Shown here piece after piece: positions 39,673 through 50,857 of a stretch of 64,000 nt of DNA; the first letter of the stretch is position 1, and each line of letters starts with the position of its first letter. The translations under genes and the position numbers were made by a program. Origin of the DNA: an uncultured Bacillota bacterium (GTDB lineage: Bacteria; Bacillota_I; Bacilli_A; RFN20; CAG-288); the NCBI GenBank assembly GCA_949299015.1, contig CASFYT010000012.1, positions 53,243-117,242 on the forward strand. The letters run 5' to 3'. The notes beneath the pieces were generated by a model that made no database searches, had not been told where the DNA came from, and saw only the letters and a program-made list of their open reading frames with translations.

Positions 39673-42558
39673 TCAGTTCTTCAGGAAGCGGGTGACGACC
39701 TCGCCCTTGGGGACGACGACGGAGGTGCCGGGGATGGTGTAGTCGCTGTCCGTATAGTTCTGGACGAAGTAGTAGACGCCGCCTTCGCACTGGAGCGAGT
39801 AGGAGAGGACGTTGTTCTCCTCGTAGAGGTTCTGGCGATAGCCGCCCCGGTTGGCGTTGTTGAAGTCCGAGCAGGAATAGGTGTCGCCCATCAGGAGGGA
39901 GTTCTCGTGGCGACGGCTCAGGGCCTCGTCGAAGCGCTCCTTGATGTTGCTCTTCGTGATCAGGTTGGTCCAGTCGATGGCGTTGATGTCGTCGGAGAGG
40001 TTGTAGGAGTTGTGCGAATACCAGACGTTCTCCAGGCCGTGCTTGGTGTCCTCGTAGTAGCTGCCGGAGACGAGGTACTTCTCGTCCGTGATCTTCTTGC
40101 TGCGGCCGAAGTCCTGTCCCAGCTGGAAGAAGCTCGGCGAGAGGACGCCCAGGACCGTGTCGTTGGCCATGATGACCTCGTCGTCGACCTTGTCGAGGTT
40201 CGCCGTGGAGATGGAGAACTTGTCGTAGAGGGTCATGTTGTCGTGGCACTCCGCATAGGCGATGGAGGACATCAGGCCGTCGCTGGAATCCCAGGAGTAG
40301 GTGAAGCGTCCCGAATCGCCGACGTAGTAGGTGCCCGAGAGGCCGTAGTAGAGGCGGGTCTTGGCCTGGCTGTTGAAGTTGTCGCCGTCAAGCGCATCCT
40401 GGACGAAGCCATAGGCGTCCGGATTGGTGTTGCCGCCGCTGATGGCGTCGCGGAAGTCGTCGTTGAAGGCGCCGACGAAGGATTCGCCCATCTTGGCGAT
40501 GTTGCCTTGGACGGCCATGTCGGTATGGCGTTCGCCGTAGTCCTCGTCGCCGCCGAACATCGACCACCCCTCGCCGTAGACGAGGATGTCCGGGTCGATC
40601 GCGTCCAGGGCCTCGCGGACGGCGATCATCGTGTCGAGGTCCAAAAGGCCCATCAGGTCGAAGCGGAAGCCGGAGACGTGGTAGTTCTCCACCCAGGAGA
40701 CGACGGAGTCGACGATGAACTTTCGCACCATCGTCCGCTGCGAGGCGATGTCCGCCCCGGCGCCGGAGTAGTTCTCCGTGCGGAAGTAGTAGCCCGGGAA
40801 GACGTCCTCGAAGGTCGATCCGCTCTGGGCCGGCATGTGGTTGTAGACGACGTCCATGACGACGCCGATGCCGTTCTCGTTGTAGGTCGAGACGAAGTCG
40901 CGGAATTCCTGGACGCGGGCATAGCCGTCGTTGGGATCGCTGGAGTAGCTGCCCTCGGGCGCGTTGTACTGCTGCGGGTCATAGCCCCAGTTGTAGGCGC
41001 CGTTGTAGGGAAGGCTGTTGTACTCGGGATCGTCGATCCTGTCCTCGTCGACGCTTCCGAAGTCGTAGGAAGGCATGATCTGGACGTGGCTCAGGCCCAG
41101 GTCCTTGAGCTCCTTGACGTAGTCGAAGCCCGTCTTCCGGGTGACGCCGTCCTGGCTGACGGTCGTCCCCTCCTCGATCAGGCCGTGGAACTTGCCGCGG
41201 TTCTCCTGACTGCCGTTCCAGCTGTCGGACATCGAGAAGTCGCGCGTGTGCATCTCCATGATGGTGACGCCGCTGGCGTTCTCGTATTCCGGCGTGAAGT
41301 CGGTCTCGGCGGCGAATTCGTCCGCCCCCTCCAGGGAGGCGAAGTCGACGACCATCGAGCGCCTTCCGTTGGCGTTGCTGGAAAAGGCGTAGGGATCGGC
41401 CACGTCCGTGCTGGTGCTTCCGAAGGCCAGGATGTCGAAGGTGTAGTAGTAGCCCGAGAGGTTTCCCTGAAGGGCGATTTCGAAGACGGAGTTCTCGTCC
41501 TTGACCATCCGGTACTCGGCCACGTCTTCGCCCTGGCTCTCCGGATAGAGGTTCAGGGTGACGGAGGTCGCCGTCGGGGACCAGAGGCGGAAGACGGTCG
41601 CGTCGCCGTTGACGAAGGCGCCCAGCTTCTTGTCGGTCGCGTATTGGGCGTCGAACTCCTCGCTGGAATAGTAGCGGAGGAAGGAGACGTCGCCCGCCGA
41701 GGAGGTTCTCCCCTCGCCCAGGCTCTGCATCAGCTCATAGTGGTAGGTCAGGGAAAGGGGCGAGGGATCGCGGAGGTAGAGCTTTCCGTAGTCGCTCTCG
41801 AGGATGCTCTTGTCGGCATCGAAGCGGAGGGTGGCGCGCGTGGTCTTCACGCCGTCGATGTAGTTGTAGCGGCCGAGGGTGAGGGTGGAGACGTCGCCGA
41901 TGTCCTGAAGCAGGTCCTTGCCCGACTTGGGCGTGATCTCGATGTAGGGAACGAGCGTTCCGTCCACCTCCTCCTCGCCGTACTTGACCGAGTCGATCGG
42001 CGAGGTCGGGAACTCGGCGAGGTTGTAGTAGACGCCCTTGTCCTCGTCGATGTAGATGTTGATCGTCCCGTCTTCCTCGGGCTGGAACTTCTCCGGCTCG
42101 AGGACGAAGTCCTTCGTCTTGTAGTTGTTGCTTCCCGTCTCGTCGCGGAAGACGAAGCCCGTGAAGAAGTTCTTCGCGTCGATCTGGAAGGTGATGTCCG
42201 TGCCGCTGGACCAGGCCGAGAGGCCGCTGTACTCCTTGCCGTAGTTGAGGTAGAGCGGCAGGAAGGTCAGGGAGTCGTCGTTGAGCTCGGGGAAGGTGAC
42301 CGCCTCGGCCGAGGACATGGGGAAGAGGGCCGAGATGTCGGCCTCGGTGTTCCACGCCCAGACGTAGTTGCGGTACTGACGGTCGATGTTGGAACGGAAG
42401 TAGACGTTGAAGTTCCCCGGCTCCGTCTCGTCGGCCGTCGAGGCGGCTTCCGCCTGCCTCTTGACGAGGGGAAGGCGGATTGTCTCCTGGGAGAGGGGGA
42501 TGAGGCTGAAGGCGGCGATCAGGCCAAGGGCGGCCAGGATGTTTCGAGTCTTTTTCAT
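39673..42558 (-). CDS. pulA: Type I pullulanase, secreted
   Basis: A 961-residue GH13 debranching enzyme that hydrolyses alpha-1,6 links of pullulan, amylopectin and glycogen. A signal peptide (MKKTRNILAALGLIAAFSLI) and no lipobox suggest release or non-covalent retention. Residues about 48-200 are a repeat module (NFNVYFRSNIDRQYRNYVWA) also found four times in the adjacent lipoprotein. A CBM48-like region (FRLWSPTATSVTLNLY) comes next. The catalytic domain has YNWGYDPQQYN, typical of type I enzymes, GVVMDVVYNH, nucleophile Asp634 in FRFDLMG, acid Glu663 in YGEGW and AECHDNMTLYDK. The ATG at 42558 has AGGAGGAG upstream, inside the end of the lipoprotein gene. Last gene of the starch operon. 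Confidence 0.93.
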   Translation of the reverse strand: MKKTRNILAALGLIAAFSLIPLSQETIRLPLVKRQAEAASTADETEPGNFNVYFRSNIDRQYRNYVWAWNTEADISALFPMSSAEAVTFPELNDDSLTFLPLYLNYGKEYSGLSAWSSGTDITFQIDAKNFFTGFVFRDETGSNNYKTKDFVLEPEKFQPEEDGTINIYIDEDKGVYYNLAEFPTSPIDSVKYGEEEVDGTLVPYIEITPKSGKDLLQDIGDVSTLTLGRYNYIDGVKTTRATLRFDADKSILESDYGKLYLRDPSPLSLTYHYELMQSLGEGRTSSAGDVSFLRYYSSEEFDAQYATDKKLGAFVNGDATVFRLWSPTATSVTLNLYPESQGEDVAEYRMVKDENSVFEIALQGNLSGYYYTFDILAFGSTSTDVADPYAFSSNANGRRSMVVDFASLEGADEFAAETDFTPEYENASGVTIMEMHTRDFSMSDSWNGSQENRGKFHGLIEEGTTVSQDGVTRKTGFDYVKELKDLGLSHVQIMPSYDFGSVDEDRIDDPEYNSLPYNGAYNWGYDPQQYNAPEGSYSSDPNDGYARVQEFRDFVSTYNENGIGVVMDVVYNHMPAQSGSTFEDVFPGYYFRTENYSGAGADIASQRTMVRKFIVDSVVSWVENYHVSGFRFDLMGLLDLDTMIAVREALDAIDPDILVYGEGWSMFGGDEDYGERHTDMAVQGNIAKMGESFVGAFNDDFRDAISGGNTNPDAYGFVQDALDGDNFNSQAKTRLYYGLSGTYYVGDSGRFTYSWDSSDGLMSSIAYAECHDNMTLYDKFSISTANLDKVDDEVIMANDTVLGVLSPSFFQLGQDFGRSKKITDEKYLVSGSYYEDTKHGLENVWYSHNSYNLSDDINAIDWTNLITKSNIKERFDEALSRRHENSLLMGDTYSCSDFNNANRGGYRQNLYEENNVLSYSLQCEGGVYYFVQNYTDSDYTIPGTSVVVPKGEVVTRFLKN

Positions 42559-42571
42559 CGTTTCTCTCCTC

Positions 42572-44680
42572 CTATGCTGCAAGCAGGTCGTCGAGGGAGG
42601 TATAGATGGCCGCCCCCGGCTTGTTGCCGCCGTCGGTGATGACGATGTAGTAGTCGGAGACGCCTTCCACGGCGACCGGGGCGGGCAGGGCCAGATCGGC
42701 GCTCTGCTGGTCGTCGCCGGAGAAGGAGGCGGAGCGGACGATTGCCATCGTCGGGATGGTGTCCGTCGTCAGGGTGTAGTCCGAGGCCTCGCTGACGCCA
42801 GCGGTATACCATCCCTCGTAGGCGGTCGTCGTCTCGTCGACGACCAGGGTCACCCTGCGGAAGGAGAGCTCCGTCCCAGGGACCTCGACTTCCTCGCCGA
42901 AGAAGGAGTAGGCATCGATGTCCGTGCCCCAGAGGTAGAGCATGTCCCAGTTGCTGGGCGAGGCGAAGTAGAAGTTGATCGTCTGGATGTCGTTGAAGGA
43001 TTCGATGTATTCCTGCAGCTCTTCCTCGGAGAAGATCATCGGGCTGTTGTAGTCGAGCTCTATGACGTAGACGTCCATCGGCGCCGTGGCGCTGTCGTTG
43101 AGGACGGAGGAGAGGTCGAGCTCCAAGGTCTTGTCGCCGCCGAAGTTGGTGCTGTTTCCGACCTTGAGGGTGTCGATCTGGGAGAGGCTCTCCAGGGTCA
43201 GGAAGGTCTCGCCATAGGTGACGTTCTCCATCGAGCTGCCGTCGTAGTTGGCGCCGAGGTAGCGCGTTCCGAAGTTGAGGTGGATGGTGCTGAAGGAATA
43301 GGGCAGGCCCTCGACCGTATCGGTGTATTCCGGCATCGAGAAGCCGAAGCCCGCCGTCTTGTCGTCCTTGGAGTAGAGGGCGGCCTGGTCGCGGGAATCG
43401 TTCTGCGCATAGGTGGAGAAGAAGTGGATGTTGACGTCGCCTTCCGTCTCGTCGGTCACTTCCTTGGGAAGTTCGGCCTTGACCTCGTCGAGGTTGTAGT
43501 AGACGGTCGTTCCGACCGCGCCGTAGAAGTACTCCATGACGTAGACGTCATAGCTGCCGTCGGCGTTCTGGACGAGCCTTTCCCTGTCCAGGGTCAAATC
43601 GATCGTCTTGTCGTTTGCGACGTCGGCGCTGTTGTTGACCAGGAAGCCGTCGAAGAGGTTCTCCGCCGTGATCTGGAAGGTCACGCCGTTGCTGTCGGTA
43701 TAGGTCTTGTCGAAGTCAAGGTAGATGCGGGAGAAGAGATAGGAATTGTCCTCCAGCTCGGGGAAGGTGACCGTCGGACGGACCAGGGGGAAGTCGACGC
43801 CCGCGATGTCCGTGCCCCAGAGATGGACCTGGTTCCTCGACTCGTTGCCGTAGGCGGAATAGAAGTAGATGTTGAGGTCCTGCCTCTCGCTTTCGTCCTC
43901 GGGACCGATGGGCTCCGTGACGGAAGGATGGAGGATGCTGTCGAGCTCGCTGACGCTCGTCGCCAGGGCGATGGTCCCGTCCAGCTTCTCGACGGCATAG
44001 ATGTCCATGCCCGCGACGATCTCCAGGTCGGCGAAGGACGCATCGCCCGACTGGACCAGGGCCTCGGGGTCGGACGAAGTGACATAGCCCAAAAAGCCGG
44101 AGAAGAAGTCATCCTCCGAGATGGAGAAGCGGACGACGGCATTGTCGCCGCCCTCGAGGTAGAAGTTCCGGTAGGCGCTGTATTCCGTGCCGAAGAAGAG
44201 GGAGACCGTGTCGAAGAGATAGTCTCCTTCCAGGCCTTCGACAGCGACCTTCTCCTCCTGGAAGGGGAAGGAATAGCCCGTCGAACCGATGTCGTAGGAC
44301 TTCCAGAAGTAGAAGGAATCATAGCCTCCGTCCAGCTGGCTGTAGAAATAGAAGTTGACGTCGCCCGGCCCCTCGACCTCGTTGGGGAAGGGAAGGCGGT
44401 CGGAAGGAGAGGTCGTCGAGGAGGTGGTGGTGGAATCGGGATCGGGCGGAACCGCCGTCGTGTCCGGTCCGTCGTAGGTCGAGGTGCTTGTGGAGGAGGA
44501 ACTGGACGAGGAAGAAGAGGAGGAGGAGGAGGAAGACGAAGAGGAAGAATCGGAAGAAGAGCTCGAGGTCGAGCTCGACGTGCTCGAGGGAAGGGTGGAA
44601 GAGGAAGGCTCCGAGCAGGAAGCAAGGCCGAAGAAGGTCAGGGAGAGGGCGAGCAGAGGCCATTTGCGGAAAGTTTTCAT
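42572..44680 (-). CDS. Lipoprotein with four repeated starch-binding-like modules
   Basis: 702 residues. Signal peptide with lipobox GLASC (Cys22), then about 70 residues almost entirely Ser/Thr (to about 95), a flexible spacer from the membrane through the envelope. Four modules of roughly 145 residues follow, starting near 105, 267, 412 and 565. Each begins with a strand like DVNFYFYS, LNIYFYSAYGN, DVNIHFFSTYAQ or TINFYFASPSN and has an aromatic motif such as VHLWGTD or LYLWGTD. The fifth copy is the N-terminus of the pullulanase encoded next. The pattern resembles pullulanase-associated carbohydrate modules, so a cell-surface glucan-binding scaffold is the best inference. Confidence 0.82.
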   Translation of the reverse strand: MKTFRKWPLLALSLTFFGLASCSEPSSSTLPSSTSSSTSSSSSDSSSSSSSSSSSSSSSSSSSTSTSTYDGPDTTAVPPDPDSTTTSSTTSPSDRLPFPNEVEGPGDVNFYFYSQLDGGYDSFYFWKSYDIGSTGYSFPFQEEKVAVEGLEGDYLFDTVSLFFGTEYSAYRNFYLEGGDNAVVRFSISEDDFFSGFLGYVTSSDPEALVQSGDASFADLEIVAGMDIYAVEKLDGTIALATSVSELDSILHPSVTEPIGPEDESERQDLNIYFYSAYGNESRNQVHLWGTDIAGVDFPLVRPTVTFPELEDNSYLFSRIYLDFDKTYTDSNGVTFQITAENLFDGFLVNNSADVANDKTIDLTLDRERLVQNADGSYDVYVMEYFYGAVGTTVYYNLDEVKAELPKEVTDETEGDVNIHFFSTYAQNDSRDQAALYSKDDKTAGFGFSMPEYTDTVEGLPYSFSTIHLNFGTRYLGANYDGSSMENVTYGETFLTLESLSQIDTLKVGNSTNFGGDKTLELDLSSVLNDSATAPMDVYVIELDYNSPMIFSEEELQEYIESFNDIQTINFYFASPSNWDMLYLWGTDIDAYSFFGEEVEVPGTELSFRRVTLVVDETTTAYEGWYTAGVSEASDYTLTTDTIPTMAIVRSASFSGDDQQSADLALPAPVAVEGVSDYYIVITDGGNKPGAAIYTSLDDLLAA

Positions 44681-44715
44681 TTCTTGTTTTTACCTCTTTT
44701 CATGGAAATCGAACA

Positions 44716-45330
44716 TCACGGCAAAAGACGGTACGTCAGGATCGTAAGGGGATCCGTCTCTCGCTCCGCCAGGAAGAAGCCCAGCGAGACGAAGAAGATC
44801 GTCAACGAGACGGCCAAAAGGCCGTAGGGAGACTGGAAGAAGAGGATCGCGCCGCCGATGTCCGGAATCACGTCGTAGACGAGACCGACGACCTGGGAGA
44901 AGGGAATCGGATTGTCCGGCTGATTGTTGGCGTCGCCCCAGGTCACGACCATCTCCGTCCCGTCTTCCGCAAGGTACTTGTCGTAAAGACGGTGGCAGAC
45001 CAGTCCCCGGTCCTCGTAGAGGAAGAGGAGGACGTCGTCCTGTTTCAGGGACCCGTAGGTGAAGTCGACGGTCGAAAGGACGATGTCGTCCTTCTCGATG
45101 GGCTCGACTTCCGGAAGCCGGTCCTCGTTAGCCTCCGAGACGTAGGACATCGAATCCGTCAGGATGACCGTGCTCCTAAAACCCAGAAACGGATGCCGAT
45201 AGCCCGTCTTCTCGTCGACCATGTTCCAGACGTTCATCACGACAAAAAAACCCAAGGCAAGGAGAACGATGCCGAAAAGGACGTTCGATAGAATCGTCAG
45301 GATGCGGCTCCTTGCCTTGGATTGTTTCAT
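44716..45330 (-). CDS. sipW: SipW-type (ER/archaeal-type) signal peptidase I
   Basis: 204 residues. An N-terminal transmembrane helix (LSNVLFGIVLLALGFFVVM) is followed by the catalytic Ser60 in ILTDSMSYV. His113 in LVCHRLYDKY stands where bacterial-type enzymes have Lys, and WGDANNQPD is the third conserved box. A second membrane segment lies near the C-terminus. This Ser-His architecture defines SipW-like peptidases, which in Bacillus process TasA and TapA. The two genes upstream in the operon encode small secreted proteins with SipW-type leaders, so they are its probable substrates. ATG 45330 is 22 bases behind the previous stop. Confidence 0.9.
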   Translation of the reverse strand: MKQSKARSRILTILSNVLFGIVLLALGFFVVMNVWNMVDEKTGYRHPFLGFRSTVILTDSMSYVSEANEDRLPEVEPIEKDDIVLSTVDFTYGSLKQDDVLLFLYEDRGLVCHRLYDKYLAEDGTEMVVTWGDANNQPDNPIPFSQVVGLVYDVIPDIGGAILFFQSPYGLLAVSLTIFFVSLGFFLAERETDPLTILTYRLLP

Positions 45331-45352
45331 TGCCTAGTGTTGAGAATTTGTC

Positions 45353-46258
45353 TTACCGGGTGATGATGTAGAGAGAGCCGGAATCCCATCCAGTCCAGCC
45401 GATGATGGCATTGTCGACAAATCCATTTTGTCCATAGACTGAATTCTCACCGCTGGACCAAATCGTATTGTATTCTTGAGTTACTTCGTTCCAATCGCCT
45501 CTCTTATTGCCCTTTAATTGATCCCCTTCCGCAAAGATGCCGGTCTGCGTTTCGTACATCCACATGAACTCGGCATTCTTCGGATCGGGAACCATCATGT
45601 AGCGGTCGACAGAAGTCCAGCCCGAATCGGCCATACTGCCGACGATATAGGCAGGAACAAAGCCGGCATCCGGTTCCGTCAGGTTGATGTCGATGTTGTA
45701 CGTCGCTTCGGCGATGGTCGTCGCGAAGTTCTCGTCGGTCACGTCGTCTCCCAGGTGAAGGGTCACCTTTGTTTCCAAATCGGTTTCGATGTCCAGCGGA
45801 ACGACGACCGAAGCCGTGATGCTTCCACCTTCTTCGGCCGCGACGAAGGTGGCTTCACCCGCCGTGCCGGCCCAAAAGGTTCCGTAGTATTCCGCATTCG
45901 GATCGACCTTGAACTTGCTGGCTCCGGAGACCAGGCCGTCGAGAAGCGCGGCGTTGTCGGAAGTGACGGTCACGGAAAGCTTGGCCGCATAAATGTTCTG
46001 CGTATACGTCGACTCGGCCGTCTTGTTGAATCCGACGTCGAAGCTGAAGACGTGGTCCGTGTCCGGAGTGACGACGTTTCCCCCGGCATCGGTGACGGCG
46101 CCGACGACAAGTTCGATGTCCTGGTTGGTGTTGGCTCCGATGTGGATCGTCTGGTCTTCCGGGAAGGCCTGATAGAGGGCATAGGAGGTTCCCATCGCGA
46201 CGCTCGTTCCCAGGACGGCGACGAGGGCGCCCAGGGCAATGTTCTTCTTGTTCTTCAT
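45353..46258 (-). CDS. Secreted TasA-like protein with extra C-terminal module
   Basis: 301 residues. The leader MKNKKNIALGALVAVLGTSV followed by AMGTSYALYQAF is of the SipW-dependent type (TasA/camelysin-like). A beta-sandwich follows, with TYTQNIYAAKLSVTVTSDNA, VVPLDIETDLETKVTLHLGD and TIAEATYNIDINLTEP. From about residue 203 a second domain begins (VPAYIVGSMADSGW, FMWMYETQTGIF, GWTGWDSGSLYIIT). It resembles the small starch-binding beta-sandwich modules of amylases and SusE/F-type proteins, recognised by IVGS...GW...W. If so, it is a fibre-like subunit that holds glucan, an unusual combination. Next to sipW. Confidence 0.75.
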   Translation of the reverse strand: MKNKKNIALGALVAVLGTSVAMGTSYALYQAFPEDQTIHIGANTNQDIELVVGAVTDAGGNVVTPDTDHVFSFDVGFNKTAESTYTQNIYAAKLSVTVTSDNAALLDGLVSGASKFKVDPNAEYYGTFWAGTAGEATFVAAEEGGSITASVVVPLDIETDLETKVTLHLGDDVTDENFATTIAEATYNIDINLTEPDAGFVPAYIVGSMADSGWTSVDRYMMVPDPKNAEFMWMYETQTGIFAEGDQLKGNKRGDWNEVTQEYNTIWSSGENSVYGQNGFVDNAIIGWTGWDSGSLYIITR

Positions 46259-46275
46259 TCTCTTTTCTCCTCCCC

Positions 46276-46830
46276 TTAGATGCCGTAGTGGGCCGTCAGG
46301 GTCGCACTCAGGGTCGCCTGGTCAACGCGCGGCGCATAGTATTCGTTGAAGATGTCCTGGTCGATGGTAAAGCGGAGATAGAACGTCGTATCGACCGTGA
46401 CGGCATCCGACTCATAAAAGAGGTTCTCCGACTGGTCTTCCGTCGTGACTTCGATCGTTCCGACGGCCTGAGTGCCCGATTCGGTCCAGGCCTGGGTCGC
46501 GATCTCGACCTTGAGGCCGATGAACTGAGGGTTCGTCGCCCCATTGGCCTTCGCCAAGGTGAAGGTGACCGTCGCCTCCTCGTCGGTCGCACTCGTCGAG
46601 CGGACGGGAGCCTTGGCCGTGATCTCGCGGTAGGCGGGCGCACCCGGAGACAGGCTCTCGATGTCTCCCATCACCGACGTCTCTCCCCAATCCAGGATGA
46701 TGGCGGAGTCGGCGGCGCCTTGATGGGTCTGGGTCGCTCCGGTGACGATGAAGGCCGTCGCGGTCGAGACACCGACCAAGGACAGGGCCATCAGGGTCCC
46801 CAAAAGAATTCTCTTGTTTCTTCTCTTCAT
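46276..46830 (-). CDS. Secreted TasA/camelysin-like protein
   Basis: 184 residues. Leader MKRRNKRILLGTLMALSLVG followed by VSTATAFIVTG fits the SipW-processed class. The mature part is a single beta-sandwich with EEATVTFTLAKANGATNPQF and FYLRFTIDQDIFNEYYAP, the latter pattern common in TasA-like and camelysin proteins. ATG at 46830 with AAAGGA upstream is preferred to the TTG just before it. It is encoded 17 bases upstream of the second TasA-like gene and two genes from the dedicated signal peptidase. It may be a minor fibre or anchor subunit. Confidence 0.75.
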   Translation of the reverse strand: MKRRNKRILLGTLMALSLVGVSTATAFIVTGATQTHQGAADSAIILDWGETSVMGDIESLSPGAPAYREITAKAPVRSTSATDEEATVTFTLAKANGATNPQFIGLKVEIATQAWTESGTQAVGTIEVTTEDQSENLFYESDAVTVDTTFYLRFTIDQDIFNEYYAPRVDQATLSATLTAHYGI

Positions 46831-46869
46831 CAAACCATTTCCTTTCTATTCCAGGCAGATGCCTTGAAA

Positions 46870-47622
46870 TCAGCTGTCGTATCGGCAATCCATCGAGAGG
46901 CGAAGCCTCGTGCTGTCTGTCGTATTGGTCAGCTCCTCCCGAAGGGTGACGAGCATGCCCAGGGAATCCATCACGATGGTCTCGCTTCCGTATCCCTCCT
47001 CGTCGTCGGTGACGTAAGGGACGTTGTCGGTGTGATACTGGAGATGTCCTTCCTCCGTGAAGGAGAAGTACATGGTGTAGCGTTTCACGGAATCCAGGAA
47101 GTCGGCGTAGTAGAGACCGCCCTGGACGGCGCCGGAGAGGGAGTTGCTGTAGTAGATGTCCTTCTTCGCGTCGACGACCTGGGCGGTCGTGTAGCGGGTG
47201 GAGACGCGGTATTCCTCCTTCTGTCCAGAGAGGTCCTCGTTCCGGTAGCCGGTCTTGAGCGTGTCGATGACGTAGGTCCCCTCTTCCGCCTTCTGGATCG
47301 TCTGGGTGGTGTAGTCGACGTAGAGGCCGCTCTCCTGGTCGAAGAGGATGAGCTCGCCCTCGAAGGTCTCCTCGAGGAACGAGGTGATGTTTTCTTCGTC
47401 CCGGTAGTCGGCCTGAAGCGTCCAGACGGCCGTCCCGGTCTCTTCCTCGAGGCCGGGCGAGAGGTCGTAGGTATGGCTTTCGTAGCGGACGTCGAAGGTC
47501 TTCACCTCCTCGACGGCCCGCTCGAGGGAGCAGGCGTCGAGGAAGCTCTGGACCTTGGGGTCGACGTCATACTGGCAGGAGGAAAGAAGGAGGAGGGGGA
47601 AAAGGAGCAGTCCCTTCTTCAT
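46870..47622 (-). CDS. Lipoprotein of unknown function in the starch operon (2)
   Basis: A 250-residue lipoprotein: MKKGLLLFPLLLLSSC, then QYDVDPKVQSF. The mature domain has repeated amphipathic strands, for example GTAVWTLQADYRDEENITSF and YTMYFSFTEEGHLQYHTDNV. This resembles the fold of its upstream neighbour (47619-48287), and the two may be diverged duplicates. Start and upstream stop overlap (ATGA). Layout in the operon suggests a role in glucan capture or in assembly of the TasA-like proteins. Family not recognised. Confidence 0.75.
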   Translation of the reverse strand: MKKGLLLFPLLLLSSCQYDVDPKVQSFLDACSLERAVEEVKTFDVRYESHTYDLSPGLEEETGTAVWTLQADYRDEENITSFLEETFEGELILFDQESGLYVDYTTQTIQKAEEGTYVIDTLKTGYRNEDLSGQKEEYRVSTRYTTAQVVDAKKDIYYSNSLSGAVQGGLYYADFLDSVKRYTMYFSFTEEGHLQYHTDNVPYVTDDEEGYGSETIVMDSLGMLVTLREELTNTTDSTRLRLSMDCRYDS

Positions 47623-48287
47623 GCGGAGACGCTGTAGGTGTAGGTCCCCGTCGCTTCCACAGTCTTGTCGAAGTCGCTGGTGATGGGGTCCTGCGTCCGG
47701 ATCGTCTCCTCGACGAGCAGCCCTTCCCGGTTGTAGGTCAGGAAGATGTCGTAGCGGGAGTAGAGGCTGACGCTGGAGACGAAGGGATCGTCCGGTTCCG
47801 GCGTGTAGGGATCGTCGTCCATCGTGACGACGTTGTAGAAGGTGATGTTCTTGGAGAGGCCTTCGACGTAGAAGGTCATGCTGTCCTCGTCAGAGGTGAA
47901 GCAGAGGGAAGTCCTCGAGTCGTACTGCCAGGTGAGGCGCTCGCGGATGAAGCCGTAGGTGTAGACCGCCGAGGACGTCTCGACGCCCGCCGCCGGATAG
48001 AAGTTCTCCTTGGTGATGCGCAGCGGAGCGTGGAGGATGTAGGATTCGCCGTAGTCCTGTCCCTCCAGGGCGCCGGTGGGGACGCTGTAGCCCCGGGCGC
48101 GGGGTTCGTCGAAGGTGTCGAAGTGGAGGACGTGTCCCGTGACGGCGACCTCGTAGTGGTCGTCTTCCGACTCCTCCAGGGTCGAGACGAAGGCCTGGCT
48201 GCGGGAGAGGACGTCCTCCGCGTCGGGATTGGTGGCGCAGGAGTTCAGGAGCAAGAGGGGAAGGAGGGGAAGTATCGCTTTCTTCAT
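47619..48287 (-). CDS. Lipoprotein of unknown function in the starch operon (1)
   Basis: A 222-residue lipoprotein with signal peptide MKKAILPLLPLLLLNSC. The mature domain includes HYEVAVTGHVLHFDTFDEPR, RLTWQYDSRTSLCFTS and YDIFLTYNREGLLVEETIRT. Strand-rich, acidic, no catalytic motif seen. ATG 48287 follows AAAGGAGG 15 bases after the ABC ATPase stop; its own stop overlaps the next lipoprotein gene. Role unknown. Confidence 0.75.
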   Translation of the reverse strand: MKKAILPLLPLLLLNSCATNPDAEDVLSRSQAFVSTLEESEDDHYEVAVTGHVLHFDTFDEPRARGYSVPTGALEGQDYGESYILHAPLRITKENFYPAAGVETSSAVYTYGFIRERLTWQYDSRTSLCFTSDEDSMTFYVEGLSKNITFYNVVTMDDDPYTPEPDDPFVSSVSLYSRYDIFLTYNREGLLVEETIRTQDPITSDFDKTVEATGTYTYSVSA

Positions 48288-48302
48288 CGTGTCCTCCTTT
48301 CG

Positions 48303-50840
<2,538 letters not shown>

Positions 50841-50857
50841 AATGTCGTTCTCCTTTG

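Noticed and set aside
35363..39742. Long plus-strand open frame running through the acyl-CoA ligase and antisense to the lipoprotein
   Set aside because: Arg/Pro-rich then Val/Asp/Glu-rich low-complexity translation, crossing two terminators; shadow of the true genes.
44480..44600. Serine-codon repeat (AGG/GGA-like tract) considered as a microsatellite or CRISPR-like repeat
   Set aside because: It encodes the Ser-rich linker of a lipoprotein in frame; codons vary and there are no spacers. No CRISPR array was found anywhere in the window.
42407..44827. Plus-strand frame antisense to the four-module lipoprotein
   Set aside because: Translation is composed of Val/Asp/Gly/Glu runs mirroring the Ser/Asp-rich gene; no start site.
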